A stretch of DNA of 7,007 bases, from positions 1 to 7,007 of the forward strand of contig QNZW01000093.1 in the NCBI GenBank assembly GCA_003978375.1, written 5' to 3'. Positions 1 through 7,007 of this stretch are shown one piece after another. The DNA is from Sulfurovum sp. (GTDB taxonomy: Bacteria > Campylobacterota > Campylobacteria > Campylobacterales > Sulfurovaceae). Each line of letters begins with the position of its first letter. Within the stretch, counting starts at the first letter, position 1. The position numbers were made by a program, and so were the translations under genes. Below the pieces are notes generated by a model. It was not told the origin of the DNA. It saw nothing but the letters and a program-made list of their open reading frames with translations, and searched no databases.

Positions 1-105
1 ATTTTTAAGATGAGTGATATAGGTATTCTTCTCTTTTCTGCTCTATTTATAGTCATTATTGCAGTCTATTTTGTGGTATTTTCTGCCAAGGGAGTAGAGG
101 AGTGA
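1..105 (+). CDS. ftsX: 3' end of a membrane protein, probably cell-division permease-like FtsX (partial)
   Basis: An open frame starting at base 1 runs 34 codons to a TGA at 103-105; the gene begins upstream of the window. The visible tail has a short polar lead (IFKMSD), one strongly hydrophobic stretch of about 22 residues (GILLFSALFIVIIAVYFVVF) that looks like a transmembrane helix, and a short charged end (SAKGVEE). FtsX is a polytopic inner-membrane protein that pairs with the ATPase FtsE and ends with a transmembrane helix and a short cytoplasmic tail, which fits. The identity rests mainly on context: the next gene is an EnvC-like activator, the periplasmic partner of FtsX, and the two overlap by 4 bases. 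The fragment alone is too short to prove the family; another membrane protein cannot be excluded. Confidence 0.6.
   Translation: MFKMSDIGILLFSALFIVIIAVYFVVFSAKGVEE
90..94 (+). promoter_or_regulatory. Ribosome binding site for the GTG-started envC-like gene
   Basis: GGGAG lies inside the last codons of the upstream gene and ends 7 bases before the GTG at 102. It supports this GTG rather than the first in-frame ATG (Met52), which would remove the signal peptide. A second purine run (GAGG, 97-100) is too close to the start to serve well. Confidence 0.6.
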
Positions 106-1481
106 AGTCCTTCATTTTTTATTGTTTCATCGTTATACTGACGTTGCAAGGTGCTTCAACAACGACAAAAATAAAAGATTCTAAAAAAAATCTTTCAGTC
201 ACCAAATTGGCCAAACAAAAAACAAGTCAAAAGTTAGACAAAATTGCAAGTGATATGAAGAAAGAAGAAAAAGATATCAATTTTCTTGAAAAAAAATTAG
301 AAATATTGGAACAAAATCAAGAAAAAAGAGAAAAAGAATATCTTGCTTTAAAAAAAGAGTTAAAAGATTCTGAAAAGACACTTTCTGTTACAAAAAAAGA
401 GATAGAAGCAAAACGAAAAGCATTTACTTCTCTTCTTGCAGAGCAGTTTTCTATTGTGTTTGCACTACAACAATTTGAGTATACAACTGAAGATTCTATT
501 ATCTCTTATGAAGTGTATAAAGCATATAAAAAATCAAATGCAAAAGAGTTAAAAGCATTAAAAAAAGAGATAAAAACACTTAAAAAAAAGAAAGAAGATA
601 AAGAGTATCAACGCAATAAAACAAAAAATTCTCTTAAACGTATTGCCAAAAAAAGAGATTTATACCATAAACAAAAGCAAAAAAAAGAAAAATTGATTGC
701 CAAACTTGGTGTGGATGAAGAGAAATATCAAAGTAAACTTCAAAATTTAGAAGACAAACAATCATCTTTGCGTAGTACATTGGCAAATCTCAATATTTTG
801 CATGAACAAGAGGTGGAAGAAGCCAGAAAAAGAGCAGCTGCAAGAAAAGAAGCCATACGGCTAGAAAAAGAGCGTATAAGAAAGATAAGAAAAGCCAAAA
901 GATTGGCAAAAGAGAAAGCAAGAAAAGCAAGAGCAGCTATCAAATTGGCAAAAACAAAAGCGGCAAAAAAAGCTGCAAGACTTGCAGCGAAAAAAGCAGA
1001 AAAAGCTTCAAGAATCGCACAAAGAAAAAAATATAAGAAGAGTGCAAAAATAAAAAAAATAAACTCTTCGTATAAAAAATCAAAAACCTATGCCTATAAA
1101 GGAAGTAAAACCATTTCTCCACTTCCTGGCTGTAGGCTTGTGAAACGATTTGGTACCTATGTTGACCCTATTTATAAGATTAAAATTTTTAATGAATCTG
1201 TGACATTAAGGGCACCTGTTGCCAATGCAAAAGTAAAGAATGTACTCAATGGCAAAGTTGTGTTTGCAGGTAAAAGTAGTATGCTTGGCAAAGTAGTCGT
1301 TGTGGCACATAATGGACGCATACACACTGTTTATGCAGGACTTTCTAAGATTGCACCTACAATACATGTAGGAGCAAAGATACGAAAAGGTTATGTGGTA
1401 GGAAAGGTGTCTCATAAGTTGATGTTTCAAGCCACAAAGAATTCTAAACATATCAATCCACTTAAGTTGATAAGTATATAG
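102..1481 (+). CDS. envC: EnvC-like murein hydrolase activator with degenerate LytM/M23 domain
   Basis: Predicted secreted protein of 459 residues, probably a periplasmic activator of cell-wall amidases at the division septum, acting under FtsEX. Residues 1 to about 18 form a signal peptide (MKSFIFYCFIVILTLQGA). Residues about 25-240 are charged, heptad-like coiled coil. Residues 241-320 are extremely basic (37 Lys/Arg, 22 Ala, 5 acidic). Residues about 338-459 are a LytM/M23 fold, recognisable from LRAPVANAKVKNVLNGKVVFAG, the VVVAHNGRIHTVYAGLSKI strand pair and the NPLKLI end. The zinc ligands of active M23 peptidases are missing: the HxxxD site reads N364-ESV-T368, the HxH site K439-L-M441, and the usual YAH reads YAG. 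As in E. coli EnvC, the domain should therefore regulate rather than cut. The GTG start overlaps the previous stop (GTGA), suggesting translational coupling. Activator role is inferred from family and context. Confidence 0.82.
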   Translation: MKSFIFYCFIVILTLQGASTTTKIKDSKKNLSVTKLAKQKTSQKLDKIASDMKKEEKDINFLEKKLEILEQNQEKREKEYLALKKELKDSEKTLSVTKKEIEAKRKAFTSLLAEQFSIVFALQQFEYTTEDSIISYEVYKAYKKSNAKELKALKKEIKTLKKKKEDKEYQRNKTKNSLKRIAKKRDLYHKQKQKKEKLIAKLGVDEEKYQSKLQNLEDKQSSLRSTLANLNILHEQEVEEARKRAAARKEAIRLEKERIRKIRKAKRLAKEKARKARAAIKLAKTKAAKKAARLAAKKAEKASRIAQRKKYKKSAKIKKINSSYKKSKTYAYKGSKTISPLPGCRLVKRFGTYVDPIYKIKIFNESVTLRAPVANAKVKNVLNGKVVFAGKSSMLGKVVVVAHNGRIHTVYAGLSKIAPTIHVGAKIRKGYVVGKVSHKLMFQATKNSKHINPLKLISI

Positions 1482-1497
1482 AGGACATCCAATTTAA

Positions 1498-2259
<762 letters not shown>

Positions 2260-2325
2260 ATAATGTATAGTCGTTGATATATTCAATGTAATACTTAAAT
2301 AAATGATACTTTCAAAGGAAATAAA

Positions 2326-2532
2326 ATGAGAACAGAAGAATTAACAGCAAAAGCACTTGAAAATGTAAATTTTGATAAATATTTACTTGCAAATGCTGTA
2401 GGTAAAAGAGCTGAAGCCATTGCAAATGGTGCACCAAGTGTGCTAGAAATAGATATCACAGGTATGAAATATGCAGATATCGCATTACAAGAGATTGCTG
2501 AAGGTAAAATTACTATAAGTTTAGAGAGTTAA
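2326..2532 (+). CDS. rpoZ: DNA-directed RNA polymerase omega subunit
   Basis: Small RNA polymerase subunit (68 residues) that helps fold and assemble beta' and, in many proteobacteria, forms part of a ppGpp site. The recognisable core is DKYLLANAVGKRAEAIANGA (17-36), equivalent to the usual omega helix with the conserved R-A-x-x-I/L-x-x-G pattern, then a strand (VLEIDITGMK) and the C-terminal helix ADIALQEIAEGKITI, which resembles the end of omega in Campylobacterota. It lacks the longer C-terminal tail of E. coli omega. The N-terminus reads MRTEELTAK, without the Met-Ala-Arg (MAR) start that contacts ppGpp in E. coli. The ATG is preceded by AAAGGA (2314-2319) with a 6-base gap. It follows pyrH after 66 AT-rich bases and ends 5 bases before spoT, the classic rpoZ-spoT pairing. 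Short length limits certainty, but context strongly supports it. Confidence 0.9.
   Translation: MRTEELTAKALENVNFDKYLLANAVGKRAEAIANGAPSVLEIDITGMKYADIALQEIAEGKITISLES
2523..2528 (+). promoter_or_regulatory. Weak ribosome binding site for spoT, inside the rpoZ end
   Basis: AGAGAG lies in the last codons of rpoZ, 9 bases before the TTG at 2538. No better Shine-Dalgarno is present and no in-frame ATG lies nearby upstream. The weak site plus the rare start codon suggests low initiation that relies on ribosomes finishing rpoZ. Confidence 0.4.
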
Positions 2533-2537
2533 TACAC

Positions 2538-4694
2538 TTGGATGCTTTTCTTGCTAAAGCACAAAATATACATAGTATAGAAGAAGCAAAAACGCTACTT
2601 TGGGAGCAAGTGCCTCAACCTTTACCTTCTACGCTTAAAGCTTTAGACATTGCATTGACTGCACATGATGGACAGACACGTAAAAGTGGAGAGCCCTATA
2701 TTGTGCACCCTATACTTGTAGCAGCAATCACTGCAGCCTTTTCAAATGATGAAATGATGGTACAAGCCGCACTCTTGCATGATGTGGTAGAAGACACAGC
2801 TTTTGATATAGAAGATCTACAGCGAGAGTTTGGAGACGATATTGTACATATGGTTGAAGGACTTACTAAAATCATAGAGATACGTGATGAAGAATTACTT
2901 CCTTCTAGTTCAGATGGGAGATTGATTAACTCTGCTCTTACCTTTCGTAAAATGCTTATTGCCTCGATTAAAGATATACGTGTTTTAGTCATTAAATTAT
3001 GTGATAGACTCCATAATATGCTGACGATTGATGCATTGTCTAAAGAGAAGCAAAAACGTATTGCAGAAGAGACTTTGGTTGTTTATGCACCTATTGCACA
3101 TAGGTTAGGTATCTCACGTTTAAAAAATCATTTAGAAGATTTAAGTTTTTCCATTATCTATCCTGAAGATTATAAGCAAATAGATACTTTTATACAAGCC
3201 AATGCACAAAATTTACAATTTAGACTCAATGCCTTTATTCAAAGTGTCAAAACTTTAATGCTAAAAGATGGTTTTTTAGAGGATGATTTTGAAGTTTTTG
3301 GACGTGTAAAACATTATTACTCTATTTATATGAAAATGCATAGAAAAGGGGTAAGCATAGAAGAAATTTTAGATCTTTTAGCCATACGTATCATTGTCAA
3401 AGATCCTATAGCATGTTATAGGGTTTTGGGTCTAATGCATTTGCATTTTACTCCGTTGATTTCAAGATTTAAAGACTATATTGCTGTACCTAAAGAGAAT
3501 GGTTATAAAACCATACATACAACGCTGTTTAACGAAGAAGGCATCACTGAAGCCCAAATACGTACCCAAGATATGCATAGATTGGCAGAGTATGGTGTAG
3601 CAGCACATTGGAAATATAAAAATGGTGGTGATGATGGTGTTAATTTGTCATGGTTAGAGAGTCTGCACTATCAAAATGATTCGATTGAAGAGTTTTATGA
3701 ACTCGCAAAGAGTGATCTGTTTTCAGAAGATATTACAGTATTTTCTCCTAAAGGTGATTATTATATGTTACCCAAAGGATCTGTAGCGCTTGATTTTGCT
3801 TATGCTATACACTCTAAAGTAGGAGAAAATGCTAGTGAAGTACTGATTAATAAACGTAAGGCATCATTGTTGAGTGTACTGAAAAATGGTGATATTGTGA
3901 AAATTTTAAAAGATGAAACACCCCATCTTCATTGTTCTTGGTTAGATGCAGTAAAAACATCTAAAGCACAAGACGGTATACGTTCAGTATGTAGAACACG
4001 TATTAAAGAGTCCGATACCTTAAGTGCTTACAATATTTTAGCCACATTATTTTCTCAAAACAGTGTATCGATGAAAAAATTTATCCAAAGGGTAGAACTT
4101 CAAGAGAGTATCTATAAATTACCCAATCAACTCGATTATTATAAAGAAGTGATTCATAGAGTTGCAGGGTACATGGGAACCAAAGAGATACGTTTTTGGG
4201 AACTCCTTAAAAAAGGCTACAAGAAACCTGTACGTAAAGAGATAGAACATTTTTATTTTTTTACAAACAAATCTTTAGATGGGGTAGAGTTTGATTATTG
4301 CTGTCATCCAAAAGTAGGCGATCAAATTGTTGCATTTTATAAGGATAGTAAAGCTATTATACACCATAAGTTGTGTAAAAAGGCATATGCAAATATTTTA
4401 TCCGAAGAAAAAATGCTTTTTGTGGCATGGAGTCACGAAAAACTTTCACACTATAGACTTACGATTAGTTTACAAAATCAAAAAGGTGTACTGGCTGATT
4501 TATTGGGTAAATTAAGCGATTTAAACTTAAATGTTACAGCCATTGAGCTTGGCATACAAAGCAGTGAACGCGCAGAGTATTGTCAAATAGACGTAGAGAG
4601 TCAAGAGGGTAAAAAATCTTTGATTGAAATGCAAATATCACAAAAATGTAAATTGATTGAGATTATTAATTTGGATGACGCATATAATAAGTAA
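2538..4694 (+). CDS. spoT: Bifunctional (p)ppGpp synthetase/hydrolase (RelA/SpoT family)
   Basis: Long RSH enzyme (718 residues) that makes and degrades the stringent-response alarmone (p)ppGpp in the cytoplasm. Both catalytic domains look intact. Hydrolase (about 30-200): R48, H57, the HD motif HDVVED (81-86), D156 and N160 in KLCDRLHNM. Synthetase (about 230-360): G255, D279, the RFKD motif (310-313) typical of bifunctional enzymes rather than the EFDD of E. coli RelA, H327, and EAQIRT (338-343). Regulatory half: TGS domain (about 398-457), helical region, a zinc-finger/conserved-Cys domain with C588, C589, H609 and C613, and an ACT domain (about 639-715). The loop before the second HD helix (about 113-136) is longer than in the streptococcal enzyme. 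The start is TTG with a weak SD, 5 bases after rpoZ. It is probably the only long RSH in this organism, as known for Campylobacter and Helicobacter; that is inference. Confidence 0.96.
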   Translation: MDAFLAKAQNIHSIEEAKTLLWEQVPQPLPSTLKALDIALTAHDGQTRKSGEPYIVHPILVAAITAAFSNDEMMVQAALLHDVVEDTAFDIEDLQREFGDDIVHMVEGLTKIIEIRDEELLPSSSDGRLINSALTFRKMLIASIKDIRVLVIKLCDRLHNMLTIDALSKEKQKRIAEETLVVYAPIAHRLGISRLKNHLEDLSFSIIYPEDYKQIDTFIQANAQNLQFRLNAFIQSVKTLMLKDGFLEDDFEVFGRVKHYYSIYMKMHRKGVSIEEILDLLAIRIIVKDPIACYRVLGLMHLHFTPLISRFKDYIAVPKENGYKTIHTTLFNEEGITEAQIRTQDMHRLAEYGVAAHWKYKNGGDDGVNLSWLESLHYQNDSIEEFYELAKSDLFSEDITVFSPKGDYYMLPKGSVALDFAYAIHSKVGENASEVLINKRKASLLSVLKNGDIVKILKDETPHLHCSWLDAVKTSKAQDGIRSVCRTRIKESDTLSAYNILATLFSQNSVSMKKFIQRVELQESIYKLPNQLDYYKEVIHRVAGYMGTKEIRFWELLKKGYKKPVRKEIEHFYFFTNKSLDGVEFDYCCHPKVGDQIVAFYKDSKAIIHHKLCKKAYANILSEEKMLFVAWSHEKLSHYRLTISLQNQKGVLADLLGKLSDLNLNVTAIELGIQSSERAEYCQIDVESQEGKKSLIEMQISQKCKLIEIINLDDAYNK

Positions 4695-4696
4695 GG
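4693..4696 (+). promoter_or_regulatory. Ribosome binding site of tyrS overlapping the spoT stop
   Basis: AAGG uses the last two bases of the spoT TAA stop and ends 7 bases before the tyrS ATG at 4704. The overlap suggests coupled translation of the two genes. Confidence 0.6.
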
Positions 4697-4703
4697 TAGA
4701 AAA

Positions 4704-5903
4704 ATGATAAAACAAGCACTAGAAGAGATAGGTAGAGGGACAGTCGAAATCATAGATATGGAACGTATTGAAAAGCTTGTAACACAATACTATGATAACG
4801 GTACAACCTATACAGTTAAAGCAGGTTTTGACCCTACAGGAGCAGATTTACACTTAGGACACACCGTACTTCTTCAAAAATTGAGAACCTTTCAAAATCA
4901 TGGAGCAAAGATACAGCTTCTTATTGGCGATTTTACCGCAACCATTGGTGACCCTACTGGAAAATCAGAAACCAGAAAAGTGCTAGATAGAGAGACGATT
5001 ATGAAGAATGCTCAAACCTATCAAGACCAGGTATTTAATATACTAGATAAAGAAAAAACAGACGTGGTTTTTAACTCAACTTGGCTTGATGCATTGGGTG
5101 CATCTGGGATGGTAGCATTGACAACAACTTTTAATGTGGCACGTATGCTTGAACGTGATGATTTTGAAAAACGATATAAAAATGGACAAAGTATCTCTAT
5201 TTCTGAATTTATTTATCCACTTCTACAAGGCTATGATTCTGTAGCATTGCAGTCTGATATTGAGATTGGTGGGACAGATCAGAAATTTAATCTTCTTATG
5301 GGCAGACAACTACAACGTGCCTACGAGGTAGGTAAAGAACAAGCTGTATTAATGATGCCTATTTTAGAGGGTTTGGACGGTGTGCAAAAAATGAGTAAAT
5401 CCCTCAATAATTATATAGGTATTACAGAAGCACCTAAAGATATTTATGGAAAAATACTCTCAATTTCAGATGCATTAATGTGGCGATATTATGAATTGTT
5501 AAGTCAGATGTCTTTAGAGGATATCGCACAACTTCAAAAAGATGTATCATCTCGTACTGTTCATCCTAAAGTGGCAAAAGAAAACTTGGCTTTAGAGATA
5601 ACCACAAGATTTTATAATGAAGAGTTGGCTACACTAGCTAAAGAGGAGTTCAACTCCGTATTTAAAGCAAAAAATATACCTACAGATATCCCAGAGTTTG
5701 AGATGCAAGAGGGTATTTGGATAGCACAAGCACTCGTAGATGCTGGGCTTGAACCTTCTACTTCACAGGCAAGACGTGATATCAAGCAAAATGCTGTAAG
5801 TATTGACCAAAAGAAAATAAGTGATGAAAAACTAAATTTAGACAAAGGTGAATATATTTTACAAGTAGGCAAAAAAAGATTTGCAAAAGTAAAGGTGATA
5901 TAA
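4704..5903 (+). CDS. tyrS: Tyrosyl-tRNA synthetase
   Basis: Class I aminoacyl-tRNA synthetase that attaches tyrosine to tRNA-Tyr using ATP; cytoplasmic, active as a dimer. At 399 residues it is of normal length. The Rossmann catalytic domain shows KAGFDPTGADLHLGH (39-53), where HLGH (50-53) is the HIGH signature, then GDFTATIGDPTGKSETR (75-91), the tyrosine/ATP pocket segment IGGTDQKFNLLMGRQLQ (188-204) and the KMSKS signature at 229-233. An S4 RNA-binding domain closes the protein (about 337-399: WIAQALVDAGLEPSTSQARR onward). The KMSKS form and overall style point to the TyrZ-type branch rather than the KFGKT-type branch of E. coli TyrS. It starts at ATG 9 bases after spoT, with an SD overlapping the spoT stop, and shares one base with the next gene (TAATG). 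No truncation or missing motif is seen. Confidence 0.97.
   Translation: MIKQALEEIGRGTVEIIDMERIEKLVTQYYDNGTTYTVKAGFDPTGADLHLGHTVLLQKLRTFQNHGAKIQLLIGDFTATIGDPTGKSETRKVLDRETIMKNAQTYQDQVFNILDKEKTDVVFNSTWLDALGASGMVALTTTFNVARMLERDDFEKRYKNGQSISISEFIYPLLQGYDSVALQSDIEIGGTDQKFNLLMGRQLQRAYEVGKEQAVLMMPILEGLDGVQKMSKSLNNYIGITEAPKDIYGKILSISDALMWRYYELLSQMSLEDIAQLQKDVSSRTVHPKVAKENLALEITTRFYNEELATLAKEEFNSVFKAKNIPTDIPEFEMQEGIWIAQALVDAGLEPSTSQARRDIKQNAVSIDQKKISDEKLNLDKGEYILQVGKKRFAKVKVI
5891..5895 (+). promoter_or_regulatory. Ribosome binding site of the flavoprotein gene inside tyrS
   Basis: AAAGG sits in the last codons of tyrS, 7 bases before the ATG at 5903. It supports translation starting at the TAATG overlap. 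Confidence 0.6.
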
Positions 5904-7006
5904 TGGAATTTAAGTCTTTCAAAATTGGTAAATATGTGATTGAAAAACCTATCATTCAAGGAGGAATGGGTGTGGGTATATCTTGGGATCAACTTGCAGG
6001 AAATGTAAGTAAAGAGGGAGGACTTGGTGTTATTTCTGCTGTGGGAACAGGTGTCTATAAAAAAAGAGCTTATGTAGAAAAAACAGTTGGCAAAGATGAA
6101 CGACCTTTAGATGCGATTAATTTTTACTCTTATCCAGCATTGCAAAAAATATTTGATAATGCTAGAGAGATATGTGGAGATGCACCTTTGGCAGCCAATG
6201 TACTCTATGCACAAAATGAGTATAACCGTGTGGTAGAAGATGCGTGTAAGGCAGGAGCCAATATTATTATTACTGGTGCTGGATTACCTCTTACTATGCC
6301 AGAAGCGACCAAAAATTATCCTGATGTAGCACTCGTGCCTATTGTATCTACAGCCAAAGCACTTAAAATTTTATGTAAACGATGGAAAAAAACACATGAC
6401 AGACTTCCTGATGCAGTGATTGTAGAAGGCCCACTTAGTGGAGGACATCAAGGATTTAAATATGAAGAATGTTTTTTGGAAGAGAATCAAATTGAAAATA
6501 TTTTAGGTCCAGTGATAGAAGAAGCAAAAAATTGGGGATCTATGCCTGTGATTGCTGCTGGTGGTATTTGGGATCATGATGATATTGTGAAGATGATGGA
6601 AATCGGTGCAGATGCAGTGCAGATGGGAACACGCTTTATTGGTACAGTAGAATGTGATGCCAGTGAAGTGATGAAAAATATTATTATCAATGCAAAAGAA
6701 GAAGATATAAAACTCTTTAAATCACCTGTAGGATACCCAGCACGTGGCGTAAAGACACAACTTCATGAAGATATAGAAAAAGGCACAGCACCTAAGGTGG
6801 CCTGTGTATCCAATTGTGTGGCACCATGTAACCGTGGTGAAGAGGCAAAAGTCGTAGGGTATTGTATTGCCGATAGACTTTCAGATGCATATGATGGTAT
6901 TGCAGCGTCTGGTCTTTTTTTTACGGGGGCAAATGGCTATCGTTTGCAAGAGATTGTGACGGTCAAAGAGCTAATGGATAAACTCATGAATGGGGAAGAT
7001 AATTAG
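5903..7006 (+). CDS. Nitronate monooxygenase (2-nitropropane dioxygenase)-like FMN protein
   Basis: Predicted cytoplasmic FMN-dependent TIM-barrel oxidoreductase of 367 residues. Visible family motifs: PIIQGGMGVGIS (16-27) at the first barrel strand, AANVLYAQ (97-104), ITGAGLP (123-129), EGPLSGGHQG (175-184) whose H182 matches the catalytic histidine of nitronate monooxygenases, IAAGGIWD (217-224) and QMGTRFIGTVEC (240-251) for FMN phosphate binding. The C-terminal part holds four cysteines (C301, C305, C309, C321) followed by a helical end, FFTGANGYRLQEI. The real substrate is unknown: this superfamily contains nitronate monooxygenases, FabK-type enoyl-ACP reductases and NAD(P)H:quinone reductases, and sequence alone does not separate them here. 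The gene shares one base with the tyrS stop (TAATG), so it is probably translationally coupled to it, but no functional link to tyrosine charging is evident. The stop TAG is inside the window, so the gene is complete. Confidence 0.85.
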   Translation: MEFKSFKIGKYVIEKPIIQGGMGVGISWDQLAGNVSKEGGLGVISAVGTGVYKKRAYVEKTVGKDERPLDAINFYSYPALQKIFDNAREICGDAPLAANVLYAQNEYNRVVEDACKAGANIIITGAGLPLTMPEATKNYPDVALVPIVSTAKALKILCKRWKKTHDRLPDAVIVEGPLSGGHQGFKYEECFLEENQIENILGPVIEEAKNWGSMPVIAAGGIWDHDDIVKMMEIGADAVQMGTRFIGTVECDASEVMKNIIINAKEEDIKLFKSPVGYPARGVKTQLHEDIEKGTAPKVACVSNCVAPCNRGEEAKVVGYCIADRLSDAYDGIAASGLFFTGANGYRLQEIVTVKELMDKLMNGEDN

Positions 7007-7007
7007 G

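Noticed and set aside
740..1451. Three open frames on the minus strand opposite the envC-like gene (740-943, 940-1122, 1206-1451)
   Set aside because: They mirror the lysine- and alanine-rich codons of the sense gene, giving Phe/Leu-rich strings, and have no recognisable motif or context.
1113..1478. Active M23 zinc endopeptidase
   Set aside because: None of the HxxxD or HxH metal ligands is present, so the domain is better described as a degenerate LytM regulator.
2274..2310. Possible promoter before rpoZ (TTGATA at 2274-2279 with AT-rich hexamers such as GATACT at 2305-2310)
   Set aside because: No -10 hexamer of more than 4/6 match sits at 16-18 bases from the -35-like box; in DNA this AT-rich such matches are expected by chance. 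A weak promoter cannot be excluded.
4327..4515. 62-codon + strand frame inside spoT
   Set aside because: It overlaps the conserved zinc-finger/ACT coding region of spoT in another frame and its product has no recognisable feature.
5612..5992. 126-codon minus-strand frame across the tyrS/flavoprotein junction
   Set aside because: It is antisense to the S4 domain of tyrS and the start of the next gene, both well supported, and encodes no recognisable protein.
6803..6829. Radical-SAM type cysteine motif in the flavoprotein
   Set aside because: The spacing is C-x3-C-x3-C, not C-x3-C-x2-C, and the protein has a nitronate monooxygenase-type FMN barrel.

Overview
The window is an AT-rich housekeeping stretch from a Gram-negative bacterium, most likely a member of the Campylobacterota (Sulfurovum/Sulfurimonas-like). 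The evidence is the AT-rich, lysine-heavy coding style, the gene order (ftsX end)-envC-pyrH-rpoZ-spoT-tyrS-NPD flavoprotein, a sigma-70 -10 box without a recognisable -35 box, and a single long RelA/SpoT protein next to rpoZ. The genus call is inference from style and gene order; no search was run.

Layout. Bases 1-105 are the 3' end of a membrane protein gene, probably ftsX. It overlaps by 4 bases a GTG-initiated envC-like gene (102-1481) that encodes a secreted coiled-coil protein with a degenerate LytM domain. A 70-base gap carries a good -10 box (TATAAT, 1521-1526). Then come pyrH (1552-2259, TTG start), rpoZ (2326-2532), spoT (2538-4694, TTG start), tyrS (4704-5903) and an FMN-dependent nitronate monooxygenase-like gene (5903-7006, sharing one base with the tyrS stop). 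All genes are on the + strand and tightly packed. The longest non-coding gap is 70 bases, and I see no RNA gene, mobile element, CRISPR array or intrinsic terminator.

How the genes fit together. The left part is a cell-division module: FtsX in the inner membrane would work a periplasmic EnvC-type activator that switches on peptidoglycan amidases. The right part is a growth-control and translation cluster: UMP kinase (pyrimidine nucleotides), the omega subunit of RNA polymerase, the bifunctional (p)ppGpp synthetase/hydrolase, and tyrosyl-tRNA synthetase, followed by a flavin oxidoreductase whose link to the others is unclear.

I find no clearly new system. The points most worth a second look are the very basic Lys/Arg/Ala-rich segment and complete loss of zinc ligands in the EnvC-like protein, the omega N-terminus lacking the MAR ppGpp-contact motif beside an intact SpoT, a longer loop in the SpoT hydrolase domain, and a four-cysteine C-terminal cluster in the flavoprotein.
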